From positions 64,832,786 through 64,896,785 of the forward strand of contig OY740768.1 in NCBI GenBank assembly GCA_963513935.1: 64,000 nt of DNA, given 5' to 3'. Position numbers and translations under genes: made by a program. The notes beneath the pieces are model-generated. The model was given only the letters and a program-made list of their open reading frames with translations. It had not been told where the DNA came from and made no database searches. Source of the stretch: Aphrophora alni. Its lineage: Eukaryota > Arthropoda > Insecta > Hemiptera > Aphrophoridae. This document shows positions 33,120-43,285 of the stretch, piece after piece; the stretch's first letter is position 1; each line of letters begins with the position of its first letter.

Positions 33120-35628
33120 ATTTGAGCTAGACCGTACGCTTCCCCTACCTTATTTAACAAGCACACTAATCTCAAATCCCGAATTTTTCGTCCAGGATTT
33201 GTTCCCGCGAAACAAAGAATGAATTATTCAATCCCCTGGAAGTGTAGGCTTCTGTATCTTGTCTGGCCTGGATTGAATAACTCCTTCAACAGTTTAGGTT
33301 GCCCCAAACTGCTGGTACCCCCCTTTCTATTTAACTACTTCCAGTTCTGTATTTAAGTTACTCTTATGCTCAGGGACAACACGATTTTATTTTCTATCTT
33401 TTATTAGTCCCTAGGGAGCGTGTTCTTAAGAATACCTCGTAAATACAATATATCTTACCTTAATTCCCAATATTATCTCTAAGCTTAAACAAGATGTGTG
33501 GATAATTAAACGCAACTACACATTATTTTTGATTTTAACAAATAATGTAACTTATTTATTTTATCTGCTTTGAAATAAACAAAAAATCTATTTTATTAAT
33601 ATTAAAAAACAAAATAATTTAAAACAGAAAATTACAATATCCTTTAGTTATCCTTATTATACACACTTTTCATATTTAGGTAGCAGATAGGCAAATTTTA
33701 ATTCAGAGGAAAATTTTATACTCAATATTACTATGTTACCAAAGAGTTTCCTCTTATTAATCTCTGAACACTAATTTCTAAGCTTTAAATTTAATTAGTG
33801 GTTCAGGATTATTCTATCAACATTTTATCACTATAAAAAAATAAAATAAAAAATAAAAAAAGAAATATCCACACACAAGTATTATCTTTACACAATTTTT
33901 AATTAATCATCTTAAATTTATATCCCAGGAAAATCAGTTTGACTCTACTTTAATTTTTGGCCAATTTTGCCTCAATAAGGGAAAAAAAGGGATAATTTGA
34001 ATGACTTTTCAGACCTTGACCGCCGTCTGGAAGATCCTGAAAGATTTGTCTAGATGTTCCTGGATGATGGGACGATTTTGATTCCCTGGTGTCCGGTTGT
34101 TGTTGAAGTTTATTGATGATCCATGTGTCCTTAGCGAATTTCCTGTGGCGTGTTAATTTTCATTAACTCTGGATGTAAAAAATTTTCCACTTTCTCGGAA
34201 CTCACTACAGATTCGCTAATTTAACATTTCACTTCACACTTCGTTTTATCTCCGTTATAACTTGATTTTTAATACTGATATTTATCCATTTTAACTTTTT
34301 TGAAATTTTTCAGAATAGCTTCGGGCATAGCAACACCTTTCACTTTTTATACAACTTTTTTCAGAGAGCGATCGGGCATAGCAACCCCTTATATCCACTT
34401 TTATTACTGAGAGAGCGACGAAGTCATGTGCAGCTATATTTATAGCTAAAAACTATCGTATTCCCATACCAATTTCTTTCCCTCACAGGGATAATACAAT
34501 AGTTCTTTATTTCATAATTTTTACGTAATTCTTGCGCTAATTTCCCGTTCTAATATTTGGTTTGTTTATCTAAGAGTGATTTCCCATGGTCCAAGTCCTT
34601 TAATCTTTTATTTTAATTGTTTTTCTGTAATTAGTCTTTTTCGTTATTATGACTGTCGGTTGGTATTCTTGACTCCGCCCATTTATACGTCACGAAGTCC
34701 TGGAGTTTGGAACTCTACATCTTCAAACTTGCTACTGCACAATTCCCTATTGTTTCTTCTTTATTCTTGTTTAGCGGTTTTCCTAATTGATTTTTCATTT
34801 TTTAATTACCAGCATTTTGTAGGTCTTCATGTCAGCTTTCGCGAGAAGTTCGTGTGGTGTTTTTCGGCCCGCCCGTTCACCTGCAATTCGTTATGCAATA
34901 ATCGGCGTGATTTTCAGTTTTTGTTTTTCACACCTGTCATTTTAGAGTTTTGAAACTTCACCATTTTGTTCAGTTCCTTTAACAAACGCACTAGCCGCAG
35001 GGATGATTCTGTCTGACCTTCAGATCCTGGTTATTTTCACACTTGGTTTCACACTTCTTCGTTTGGGGGGTAATTACTTACTGATCACCCTGGGACTTAC
35101 ATATTTTTTTTTTATACTTAATTTTAAACAGGTTTTCCTAATTTTGAAACTCTAACTTCATTCATGTCCACACCAAGGTGTGAAAACCATAACTTTTCTA
35201 TTTTAATCAACTTTTTATTTTTTGAAAGTTTTTTGAGTAATTTACTTGGTTCTGGGCTTAACAAAATGTCGTCTTAAAACCTTTTAGTAATTTTATGTAT
35301 TAAATAGTGAACTCATGTTTGTGGGACTGAAACAAAACGATCCAACCCGCAGAGCTTTCCCACAACAAAGCAATCCCTACAGCCAGTTCTCCCGTGTTTG
35401 AGATCAATGTTGTAACGAAGTTGATGCATAATGTTGAAAAATAGTTTAACTTTACCAACAATTATTTGTTCCAATGAACTTCGTAAAATTGCATCGTGGA
35501 GTGGTGTTTTAGCAATATAGGCCTGATATAATTTTTAATAAAGGTTGTTGGGGAAGGAACTTTAACCAGACTAGGGGGCGGTGAAAATTATTGGGCCTAG
35601 GGGCGCCAAAATGCTAAATCCGGCCCTG
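33120..35628. mobile_element. Non-coding repeat block ending in a hAT-like terminus
   Basis: The block differs in texture from the intron around it. At its right end the reverse complement of 35594-35628 begins CAGGGCCGGATTTAGCATTT and continues TGGCGCCCCTAGGCCC, a typical hAT-type terminal sequence. CTGCCATA follows as a possible 8-bp target copy. At 34318-34425 CGGGCATAGCAAC occurs twice with AGAGAGCGA motifs. No matching left terminus or transposase was found, so only the right end is supported. Confidence 0.45.
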
Positions 35629-35811
35629 CTGCCATACAAATAACAAACATTTTGGACTTGCATTGACGAAATTTATGTTTAGAATGATAAATTTGAAATT
35701 TTAATTATGAATGTAACTCCAATTTTTTTTTTTTTTTTAATGTGACATAATGGTTACAAAGATAAACCTTAGTGGTGTTTTATTCATATGAGTCAATTAT
35801 TTATGATTTAG

Positions 35812-35947
35812 AAAAGAGCTTGCAGAAGTAACCATGGAATATGAACTGGAGAAAGCCAGGCATGGAATAAAGAAACCGGGAGAAGAAATATTGGAAAATT
35901 TTTACACTTATGCTGAAAATTTTATAGAGAAGAGGAGTTTACTTTGG
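35812..35947 (+). CDS. SKIV2L: Ski2 exon: arch/insertion region, first part
   Basis: One base completes Arg, then KELAEVTMEYELEKARHGIK, PGEEILENFYTYAENFIEKR and SLLW. Homologues show an acidic helical pair followed by YY-W-EEL. The exon ends in phase 0 at TGG before GTTTGC, a weak donor; the choice rests on phase and on continuity with the next exon (W then NKVIGFTKLARELLPGR). Reading past this point gives an AT-rich hydrophobic frame that is not Ski2. Confidence 0.85.
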
Positions 35948-37379
35948 GTTTGCAATTTCTTTATTTGTTCAGTAAATTTAGTGAATTATTATTGTAAGTT
36001 ATGCAAGCAAAATTACTCAGTGTGGTTAATAACTATATTTAGAGTCCTAATAAACCATGAAATCATATTAGCAAGATTAAACACATATTTTACATCTGTA
36101 AGCAAATTTTTAATATAGAAATTTTAACAACTAACATCCATGTTTATAAAATGTCTACTGATCCTACTCAAAATTTCTTTATTTGTATAATTTATTATAG
36201 ATTAATAGGTTGATTGCCACACTGTTTTTACCATAACACTAGTCCCAGGTACACTATTTTTTATCCCACAAATATGATATATTATATTTTCTTCTTTTGG
36301 TATACAAATTTAACAAAAAGTCTCAAAATATAACAGATACCCATTTTTTGGGTCACATGGGCAAGTGAAATAAATTGAAAACTACATTTACATATGTACC
36401 CAAATGACTCACTTCTGGGTATCAATATTGAAACCCATTTCTGGATTACTTGGCTAAATGAAATAAATTCACTCTCACAAGCCATCAAACCTAGAAGTTG
36501 ATCTTTAAAACTTTCTTATCATTTATGATAAATAAATGAGACAAAACTAAAAAATTTAAACTGTGATATTTATTATTATTTCTTTATTTTCTTTATTTAT
36601 TTATTTATTATTATTATTATATATTTTTTTTTTGTCTTTTTGTGGAATTGTATTTATTTGATTATTAAGAACCTGAACAAAAATATGGCACTAAAATTCT
36701 TGTTTTATCATTTCTACTGAAAAATATAGCTGCATCAGTAATCAATTCATGAATTACTCTTCTCACTTATTTTAAAATCTATATTATAAGCCATGGCCTT
36801 AGTGAGTAACCATGCCATACATAGCATTGGACTATTTGGACACTTTAAAAACTTCTTTTTTTTTTTAAGTTGGCCAAATTATTTTGAAAGTAACCTATCA
36901 TAGTCTTGCTTGACCTAGCCTTATACGAATCATAGTCTTTTTTTTACTAAGATAATCTGTTTACAATACTAAACATTCATTATATATGACAATCCTATAA
37001 AAATAGAAAAAATAATAAACATCATTGTTTTAATTATGTATTTTTTCCCCATTTATCATGGATGAAAAATTAGGTGTAGAATGATTTAATTTTATTAAAT
37101 TTTTGGATAATTTGTTTTGGATTAAACATTTTTTTAATTATCTAATAATTTGTAAATAAAATTCATAACATTTTGATAAACAGGAACTGCATACAAAAAT
37201 TTATAATCGATATACTTTTTTCTTTAACCAATATGATTGTAGTTGGTTAATACAATATATTGTTTTTAAATTAATAACTATTGTCTGTTAAATATTAAAT
37301 ATTCTCTAATTTTATATTTATTTTTTACTACAGTGTCAATTAACATAATGTAATGGGATGAAACAAAGGCCATAAATCT

Positions 37380-38400
37380 GACTAGTCTGATGGTATTATC
37401 AAAAGCATAAATGATGGAGTATATGAATTTGATTGTGATATTATTTACCATTTATCAAATTTATATTGCAAAGCCAACACATTTTTAAACATTCTACAAG
37501 ATCAAGACTTTGATAGTTTCTTGTCATATCTCGAAACAAAAAATATTCTAGTTCAAAAAATATAATAGTTTTAATTCTTCTGTAATTCAGGTCAATAATT
37601 TAAAATCTGTTAGTGATACTAGTGTCTCTGCTATTTTAGTGAACTAGAAAAAACATTTCAGAAGCAAAAGTCACTCTTTGACGAATCTTCGTCTAATAAT
37701 TTTGAGGTTGAAGATGATTTAAAATTTAATATAGCTGACTTAGAAAAAAGGAATCTTGTTCTGAGTGGAAAAATATATAAACTCAATGGTGAAATAACGA
37801 GTTGTAAGTTAATTATTGAAAATTTGAACAATGAGTTATACAATTTCAAATCTTGCAAGGCACAAATTATTCAAACATAGCCTACCTTTTAACTCAGAGA
37901 ACCGATCCTTTTTCTGTTGCTCCAAGAAGTGCAAACTCAATAAACTGTTGTTGGTTTACCTATTGGTGAACCAATTAACAAAACCAAAACTAAAAGCAAT
38001 ATTTTTGTTTCAAGAGAGTCTTACTTTACAAATTTTAGTATTGAGATGGAATCAGACTGCCAAATGGTTTTGGTGTTCAAGAATACATTTAAAAATCTGC
38101 ATATTTAACTAGTGGGTACCACTTTTTTTCTTCTTTTTTGTAGTTCAGACATATTTTGGAAAATAGAGTAGAGACATTGGAGTCTTTGTATTTTAATGTT
38201 ATTAATTTGTATAACAAGACAAATATTATTTTTACCTCATTGCCTTATAAAAGCCAGCCAGGTTTACTTATCTAAACTCCAGAATTTATAACTTAAACAC
38301 ATCTATATTTAACCTTATATGCCGGAATTCACTGAAACATTTATTTTTGAAAAAGTGGAAGATCTAGTAAATTCAATAGACCACCATATGAAATAAATTA
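37380..38400 (+). pseudogene. Unidentified coding relic with coiled coil, possibly a retrotransposon ORF1
   Basis: Plus-strand frames read FDCDIIYHLSNLYCKANTFL, then, at about 37639-37880 without a stop, ELEKTFQKQKSLFDESSSNN and DLEKRNLVLSGKIYKLNGEI and CKLIIENLNNELYNFKSC, a heptad-like coiled coil. About 300 bp downstream NVINLYNKTNIIFTSLPYKS resembles the strand before the catalytic block of SGNH-type esterase domains found in some LINE ORF1 proteins. The frames are interrupted, and assignment is by appearance only. The codon pattern differs clearly from the surrounding intron. Confidence 0.4.
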
Positions 38401-38479
38401 TGAAAAATCTTTATCTTTTTTAGACATCCATACCAGAATGTCCGTAGTATTAGAAACAAAAGCTCAATAATAAGTCGAA

Positions 38480-38760
38480 ATATATTTATATTTATAAATC
38501 ATTTCCAACTGTCTGTTACAACACATAACCTCTCTAGCTGTGTAGTTCTCATCTTCGAACTTATGGACAACTAGAATATGATGATAAGTTCACTTCTTCA
38601 ATTTGTACTGCAGCATTTTCGAGACTGTGGTATAAGAAATTTCAAACTCCCTGCTCTGTCGGCTGGTAGATACTTTTCAGGCTACGATTGATAGCTTCCT
38701 CAATACATTAGACAATTTCTGGTGAAACTGGAGCTCTTAAACATTACCTTTTCTCTTAAA
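38480..38760 (-). pseudogene. Possible mariner-like transposase HTH relic
   Basis: Minus-strand frames read NVLRKLSIV, STSRQSREFEISYTTVSKML then QYKLKK and TYHHILVVHKFEDENY. This resembles the second helix-turn-helix of Tc1/mariner-like transposases of the type S-R-A-x-E-x-I-S-TV-R-L followed by Y-x-x-LVQ-L. It is short and broken by stops, with no DDE part nearby. Confidence 0.35.
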
Positions 38761-40258
38761 TTTACAATGTCTATGATTCCATTTCTAGTAGGAACTGGTT
38801 TATGAAACTTTCTAATAAAATCTTCTTGCGGCTGTTCATATCATTCCACGTAAGTGAGAGGACAACAGCTATTCTTTCTTATATTTAGTACATTTCTTCA
38901 ATTTACCTGGAAAAAAAAAAGAAAAAAAGAAAAGATTTACAGCAAATTCATGAAATTAGTAAGGGACTTGTAATAATGTAAAAATTTGATAAAGAAAAAA
39001 TATGTTATTATTACACTTATATAAAAAAATCTAATTTATTACTTGGGAGGAATATACTGTTACTTGTTGAGCGCCATTTTGTGACAAAAGCACAAACACT
39101 TATTAAATTTCCTCTTTTTTACCTTGGGTCATGAATTATGGGAAAATGTACTAGATACGCTAAATGATCATGAAAACCTCTGAAATAAAACAAATTTATT
39201 AACAAGTTCTAATTATACTTAAAACATACATAATCTAGTCAAGCCGTTTTGCTTAACTTTCTCTTGAAATATGTACAGTGAATAACATGACTAATTATTA
39301 GACATTAGTTTCATAAATATTAAATATTAATTCTTGTTACAAGTATTCACAATGATGAAATTCAAAATTAAATGTTCAAATAGTTCATGTTACAAGTATT
39401 CTTTACGATCAAATTCAAATTAAAAGTTCAAACGATTCAGTTAGTTATTTTAATCAATGTCTTTCATTACATTACGACGCAATAGTTTAAACTGATTACC
39501 TCTACTTTTTTAAGATATAAATTACCAGTTATAATGTTCTTTTTACGCTATACTAAGGCGTAACTTTGTACTGAATTTAGTTTTAGATCAAAGTTAAATA
39601 AAAGTATCAAACCATGGAATATGCACTGATTGTTGCACTAGATGTTCAGGCGATCGATCAGCCTTACTGTTGAATAACCGTCTACATGACACTCTGTTCA
39701 ATAATGGCGAGAGACTACTTGTTTTTGGTAGAACCGCTGGTACATTCCCTACTACTTCTAGCTTTTGATTGGTCTATAGTGCGCAGTCCATTTATGACAA
39801 CTTCATTTCCAATCACTTCACAAAATAACCTTCTCTCAATTACGTTAAACATACCATTTAGTTAATTTTGTTATAATTATTTTAATTATGAAATTCTAAA
39901 CTAATAATTTTTTTATAAATTTTCCAAATAACACACATACTTTGTTCTATAAGTTTAACCATTCTGAAATCCTGTCTGTTTGTCTACATTCAATTTTTTA
40001 TTATCGTTCTTTGAACGCAAATAATCCTTGCAATAAAACCTTTTACAATTTTATTACATTTATGGATTACTCACGTTACCTGTAATTAATTTCTTTTCTC
40101 TCAATCAAATGTATCTTAACATGAATGTATCAAAATTGTGAACGTTACAGACTTCATAAACACTCTGTATAGTCAAATTATTTTCTTCAAACATTTCGGT
40201 CAGAGTCACTGGGTTGTATGAAAATATTATTTATTTCACAAATGTTAATTTCTTTCAG

Positions 40259-40423
40259 AATAAGGTAATTGGTTTTACAAAGTTGGCGAGAGAATTGTTA
40301 CCTGGACGAATTATCTGGATTTGCAAAGGAATCCATACAAATAAGTTGGGATTCATTATGCGAAATGAAAAAACTCGTTTCGTGACACTAGTCTTAGACA
40401 ACCAGAATGATAATTTTAATGAA
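40259..40423 (+). CDS. SKIV2L: Ski2 exon: arch region, second part
   Basis: Fifty-five codons, phase 0 both ends, between TTCTTTCAG and GTAAGT. NKVIGFTKLARELLPGRIIW, ICKGIHTNKLGFIMRNEKT and RFVTLVLDNQNDNFNE match the L-PGR-V-V-----N-LGVIL-------TLVL pattern of Ski2 just after the helicase core. This part belongs to the inserted arch that contacts RNA in the Ski complex. Confidence 0.95.
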
Positions 40424-40934
40424 GTAAGTTCTATCCTATATCAAATCTGTGAATAGTGTAAGTCGAATGATGTAGAAAAGAAATTGAAATTTATTATAGA
40501 ATGAACATGTTTGTGTAGAAATTATTCTCTTCTTGGGGTGATTATGTGGCTTGGTAATGTTGTTGCTTGTCCAGGGATTAAATTTGTTTCTACTTATAAT
40601 TATGATGTCCTATAGTTATTATTTAAATTTTAAGGATTTTGTTTGTGTTATATATGTATGATTTATTATAACAAAGTTATGTTATTGATAGTGACTAGTT
40701 TAAAGTGACTAGTGTATTGGCAATGTGTTTAAACTGAGTGTGTTTGTCTACTAAAATAAATTTACACACACATAAAAGGTAAATCCGATGTGTTACTTGG
40801 GACGTTTGCTTGGTTTGGACATGAACACGCTTCATAGTTTTTTACACTTTTTATATTACTGTACTTATATTACTTGTATGCTATTCTATTTTTAAAATTA
40901 TTACTTAATGATAAAATAGTTGTATTAATATTAT

Positions 40935-41290
40935 TATTTTTTTGGACCTTTGCCATCATTTGTGTATAAGAAACCATACATGATATTTTGAGAGTATAAA
41001 TCAAGTGCCTAACTTACAAACTAAAACATGCAGACAGAACACACGCCTAGATGTCTAGGCCTTTGTTCAGAAACTAAACCTAATGAAAAAACACCCAGGA
41101 CAAACCCTGAGTGGTCAAAAACTAAAGAGAAACTCACTTGCGATCAGGAACCACAAGTCAAAGGAGATCATGAACGGAGTACACAGCAGCTAACAAATAC
41201 CAACCAAAATAGGTCTGTTCATAACCACAGTCACAGAAAAACTAACGGTCGTGAAACAATCTGCCAACTGGGAGTGGGGAGGAGTTAAGA
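40935..41290 (-). mobile_element. Penelope-like terminal fragment, second copy
   Basis: Read on the plus strand, GCCATCATTTGTGTATA, then TTTTGAGAGTATAAATCAAGTG and a CTAGG-rich block followed by AAACTAAA, match the reverse complement of 15590-15390 in order. The stem partner of the GAGAGT hairpin is lost here. The apparent peptide at 41028-41288 has no recognisable family and lies wholly in this non-coding tail. Confidence 0.5.
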
Positions 41291-41306
41291 AACCGGTAGT
41301 TAACAC

Positions 41307-41703
41307 TTACAGTGTCGTCTCTTTTAATTTCCTAGCCTTTGAACGCGTTATAATTCCTTCGCTTTCAACAGTGAAAACTTCAGCCTTTTTTTCTTTAAGA
41401 TTTTGTTTATTTTCAATTTTGAGTTCATTTTTAATAAGAGGTAATAATACACCATGAAAATAACTTATATAAACGAAAAATAATTGAAGCTTCATACATA
41501 AAAATAATGGACAATTCAATCAGCCAAACTAGTATATAAATAAGGTCCTTGTGGTTACCTTTTATTAAAAATTGTCTTATATTAAATTTGGTCTCTTTTC
41601 TTTTCATATTTTGTGTATGATCTTCAGTGATTCCACTACGCCGTGTTCTGGTATGGTTGGAATTAATGCTAGTTCGGACTGCACCCCAGCACACAGCGAA
41701 CAC
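41307..41703 (-). other. Downstream flank of the Gypsy relic, unidentified frames
   Basis: Overlapping minus-strand frames, one reading KEKKAEVFTVESEGIITRSK then ARKLKETTL, lie directly 3' of the integrase relic in its orientation. A GIITRSKAR-type box is seen in some Gypsy polyprotein ends, so this may be the tail of the same element. No LTR could be defined. Confidence 0.3.
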
Positions 41704-41846
41704 ATATGATAAAGGAAAATTGCTAGATGAGGCATGCCTCAGTTGTAATAAAAAAATAATTTAAAAAAAAATAATAAAAAAGCGGTGTATGAAAATGTAA
41801 TTAATTTGATAAATTTGTGCTAGTCTTTCTGGTGTTCGTTGACATA

Positions 41847-42608
41847 TCATCTTAACATATTGATTAATGAAGATTTGTACCGCTCAGTGATGCCTTGACT
41901 CTGAGGTCTGTATGACGTCGATATTCTGTGAATATTTCCTAGTGCATTATATAATTGTTTAAGTGTGTTCGCTATGAAATGAGTGCCCCTGTCCATTTGC
42001 ATCTCTGCTGACATTCCATAGGACGGGATAATGTTGTCTAGAAGGAATTTAGCTGTGGTAATTGCGTCTGATTTTTCTGTGGCTTTGGCAATTGCAAATT
42101 TTGTGGTATTGTCAGTGGCAAGTAGAATATATAATTTTTTGTTTGATTTTGGTAAGGGTCCCATATAATCGAAAGTTAATTTTGTGAATGGTTTTTTATG
42201 TACCCTTATTGACTGCAATATACCTCAAGGTTTTTGTCTTTCGGTTTTCATCACTTGGCATTTGTGGCATTGTTTTATGTACTGGACTATGTCAGTGGTC
42301 ATGCCTAGGCAGTGGCATTTTATTTTTTACATCATTTTTGCAACGCTGGCATCTCCTCCACCCACATATGAATCGTGAAATGCTTGTAGTATTTTTGAGG
42401 TCGGTGATTTCGGTACAGCTAGTTGTAGTTCAGTTTCTTCATTCTTAAAATGCTTGTAATACAAAACACTATCACATAATATGTATAATCTGGCATCCCG
42501 CCTGTGTATTGTGTCAGCACTTTCCGGATCAATCAGTGCTTGTCTGATTTTAAATAAACTGCTAACTAGGGCTGTGTCCGTTAACGGGTAACAGCTAACT
42601 GTCAACAT
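41847..42608 (-). pseudogene. Ty3/Gypsy integrase relic
   Basis: On the minus strand the zinc-binding region reads FHDSYVGGGDASVAKMM, an in-frame stop, then IVQYIKQCHKCQVMK (HHCC with CxxC). After another stop the core follows at 42218-41847: FTKLTFDYMGPLPKSNKK (first Asp), MQMDRGTHFIAN (second Asp) and STSYRPQSQGITERY (catalytic Glu region). It is an isolated pol fragment with at least two stops; gag, protease, RT and LTRs are not seen. Confidence 0.88.
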
Positions 42609-43091
42609 TGACCATCGTCAACGATCATTGCAGTTGACGAAGAATTATACGGTTTGGAAGGGATACAATAATTGTAGGTTCAATTGTTTTAAAACCTTAG
42701 ATAGTACAACATACTTGTAACTTATCAACGGTGATATTTATATTATGTTTTCAAAATGGGGGTAAAGACTATTATCTTTTTTGTGCCTATTTATTGTTAC
42801 TATATTATGTATATTTGAATAGATGTCTCAAAATGCATATTATATTAATAAAATTAGTCCACTAGGAGCCTGGACCTACAAAATGTATTTAGTTTATACA
42901 AAGTCTATAATTCTAAATAAAATTATCACTGTATTTTATTAATTGATTTCGATAATTCTCTCAAATGAAAATGTCCATTATACTTTATATTATTCTTATG
43001 TTCTGAAGAGATCCTCATTTTAAAAACCTTTTCCAATTTAAGATATATCAATAGGAATCTAATTCACTTATTTGGCTTGTTATTTTTGTAG

Positions 43092-43285
43092 GTACATGAT
43101 GACCAATATTATCAGATGTTAGCAATTTTGAATCCTTTAGATCGTTTTATTTGGGATGGCAGAGGTGGTCATCAGGTGCTGGAAATATTTCCAAAAAATA
43201 TCATCCATGTTACAAAATACTTCCTGAATTTAGATGTAGCTACAATCATGAGAGATTGGGAGCAAAGAAGAAATCCTAGATTTAG
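43092..43285 (+). CDS. SKIV2L: Ski2 exon: arch beta-barrel region, ends at a GC donor
   Basis: After a TTTTTGTAG acceptor it reads VHDDQYYQMLAILNPLDRFI, HQVLEIFPKNIIHVTKYFLN, LDVATIMRDWEQRRNPRFR. Homologues have a D-KI/I-DF--RQ-P-F segment at this place. The only good junction is AG|GCAAGT at 43285/43286, giving a phase that fits the next exon (AG plus G gives Arg). Without that splice the frame runs into intron sequence. Confidence 0.93.

Larger units (their letters stand above)
29680..35811 (+). other. Ski2 intron, 6.1 kb
   Basis: Donor GTATAG, acceptor TATGATTTAG. It holds dispersed repeat copy B, an AT microsatellite, a G12 run at 32650-32661, a moderately complex non-coding block (33120-35570) and a hAT-like terminus ending at 35628. 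A repeated TTTCTTTCACCTAGATA at about 29820 and 29863 is a short local duplication. I see no exon in it. Confidence 0.85.
35948..40258 (+). other. Ski2 intron, 4.3 kb
   Basis: Weak donor GTTTGC, acceptor TTCTTTCAG. A coiled-coil coding relic (37380-38400) and a possible mariner-type HTH relic (38480-38760) lie inside. 36120-37370 and 38900-40200 are AT-rich and I see nothing in them. Confidence 0.8.
40424..43091 (+). other. Ski2 intron, 2.7 kb
   Basis: Donor GTAAGT, acceptor TATTTTTGTAG. It contains a second Penelope tail (minus) and a Gypsy pol relic (minus). The remainder, 42650-43091, is AT-rich and empty. Confidence 0.85.

Noticed and set aside
41028..41457. Two open frames on the plus strand
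   Set aside because: They fall in sequence matching the reverse complement of the Penelope tail at 15390-15590, with no conserved protein similarity.
42545..42640. TAGGGCTGTGTCC as a hAT terminus
   Set aside because: No matching inverted end or target duplication was found, and it adjoins the Gypsy relic.
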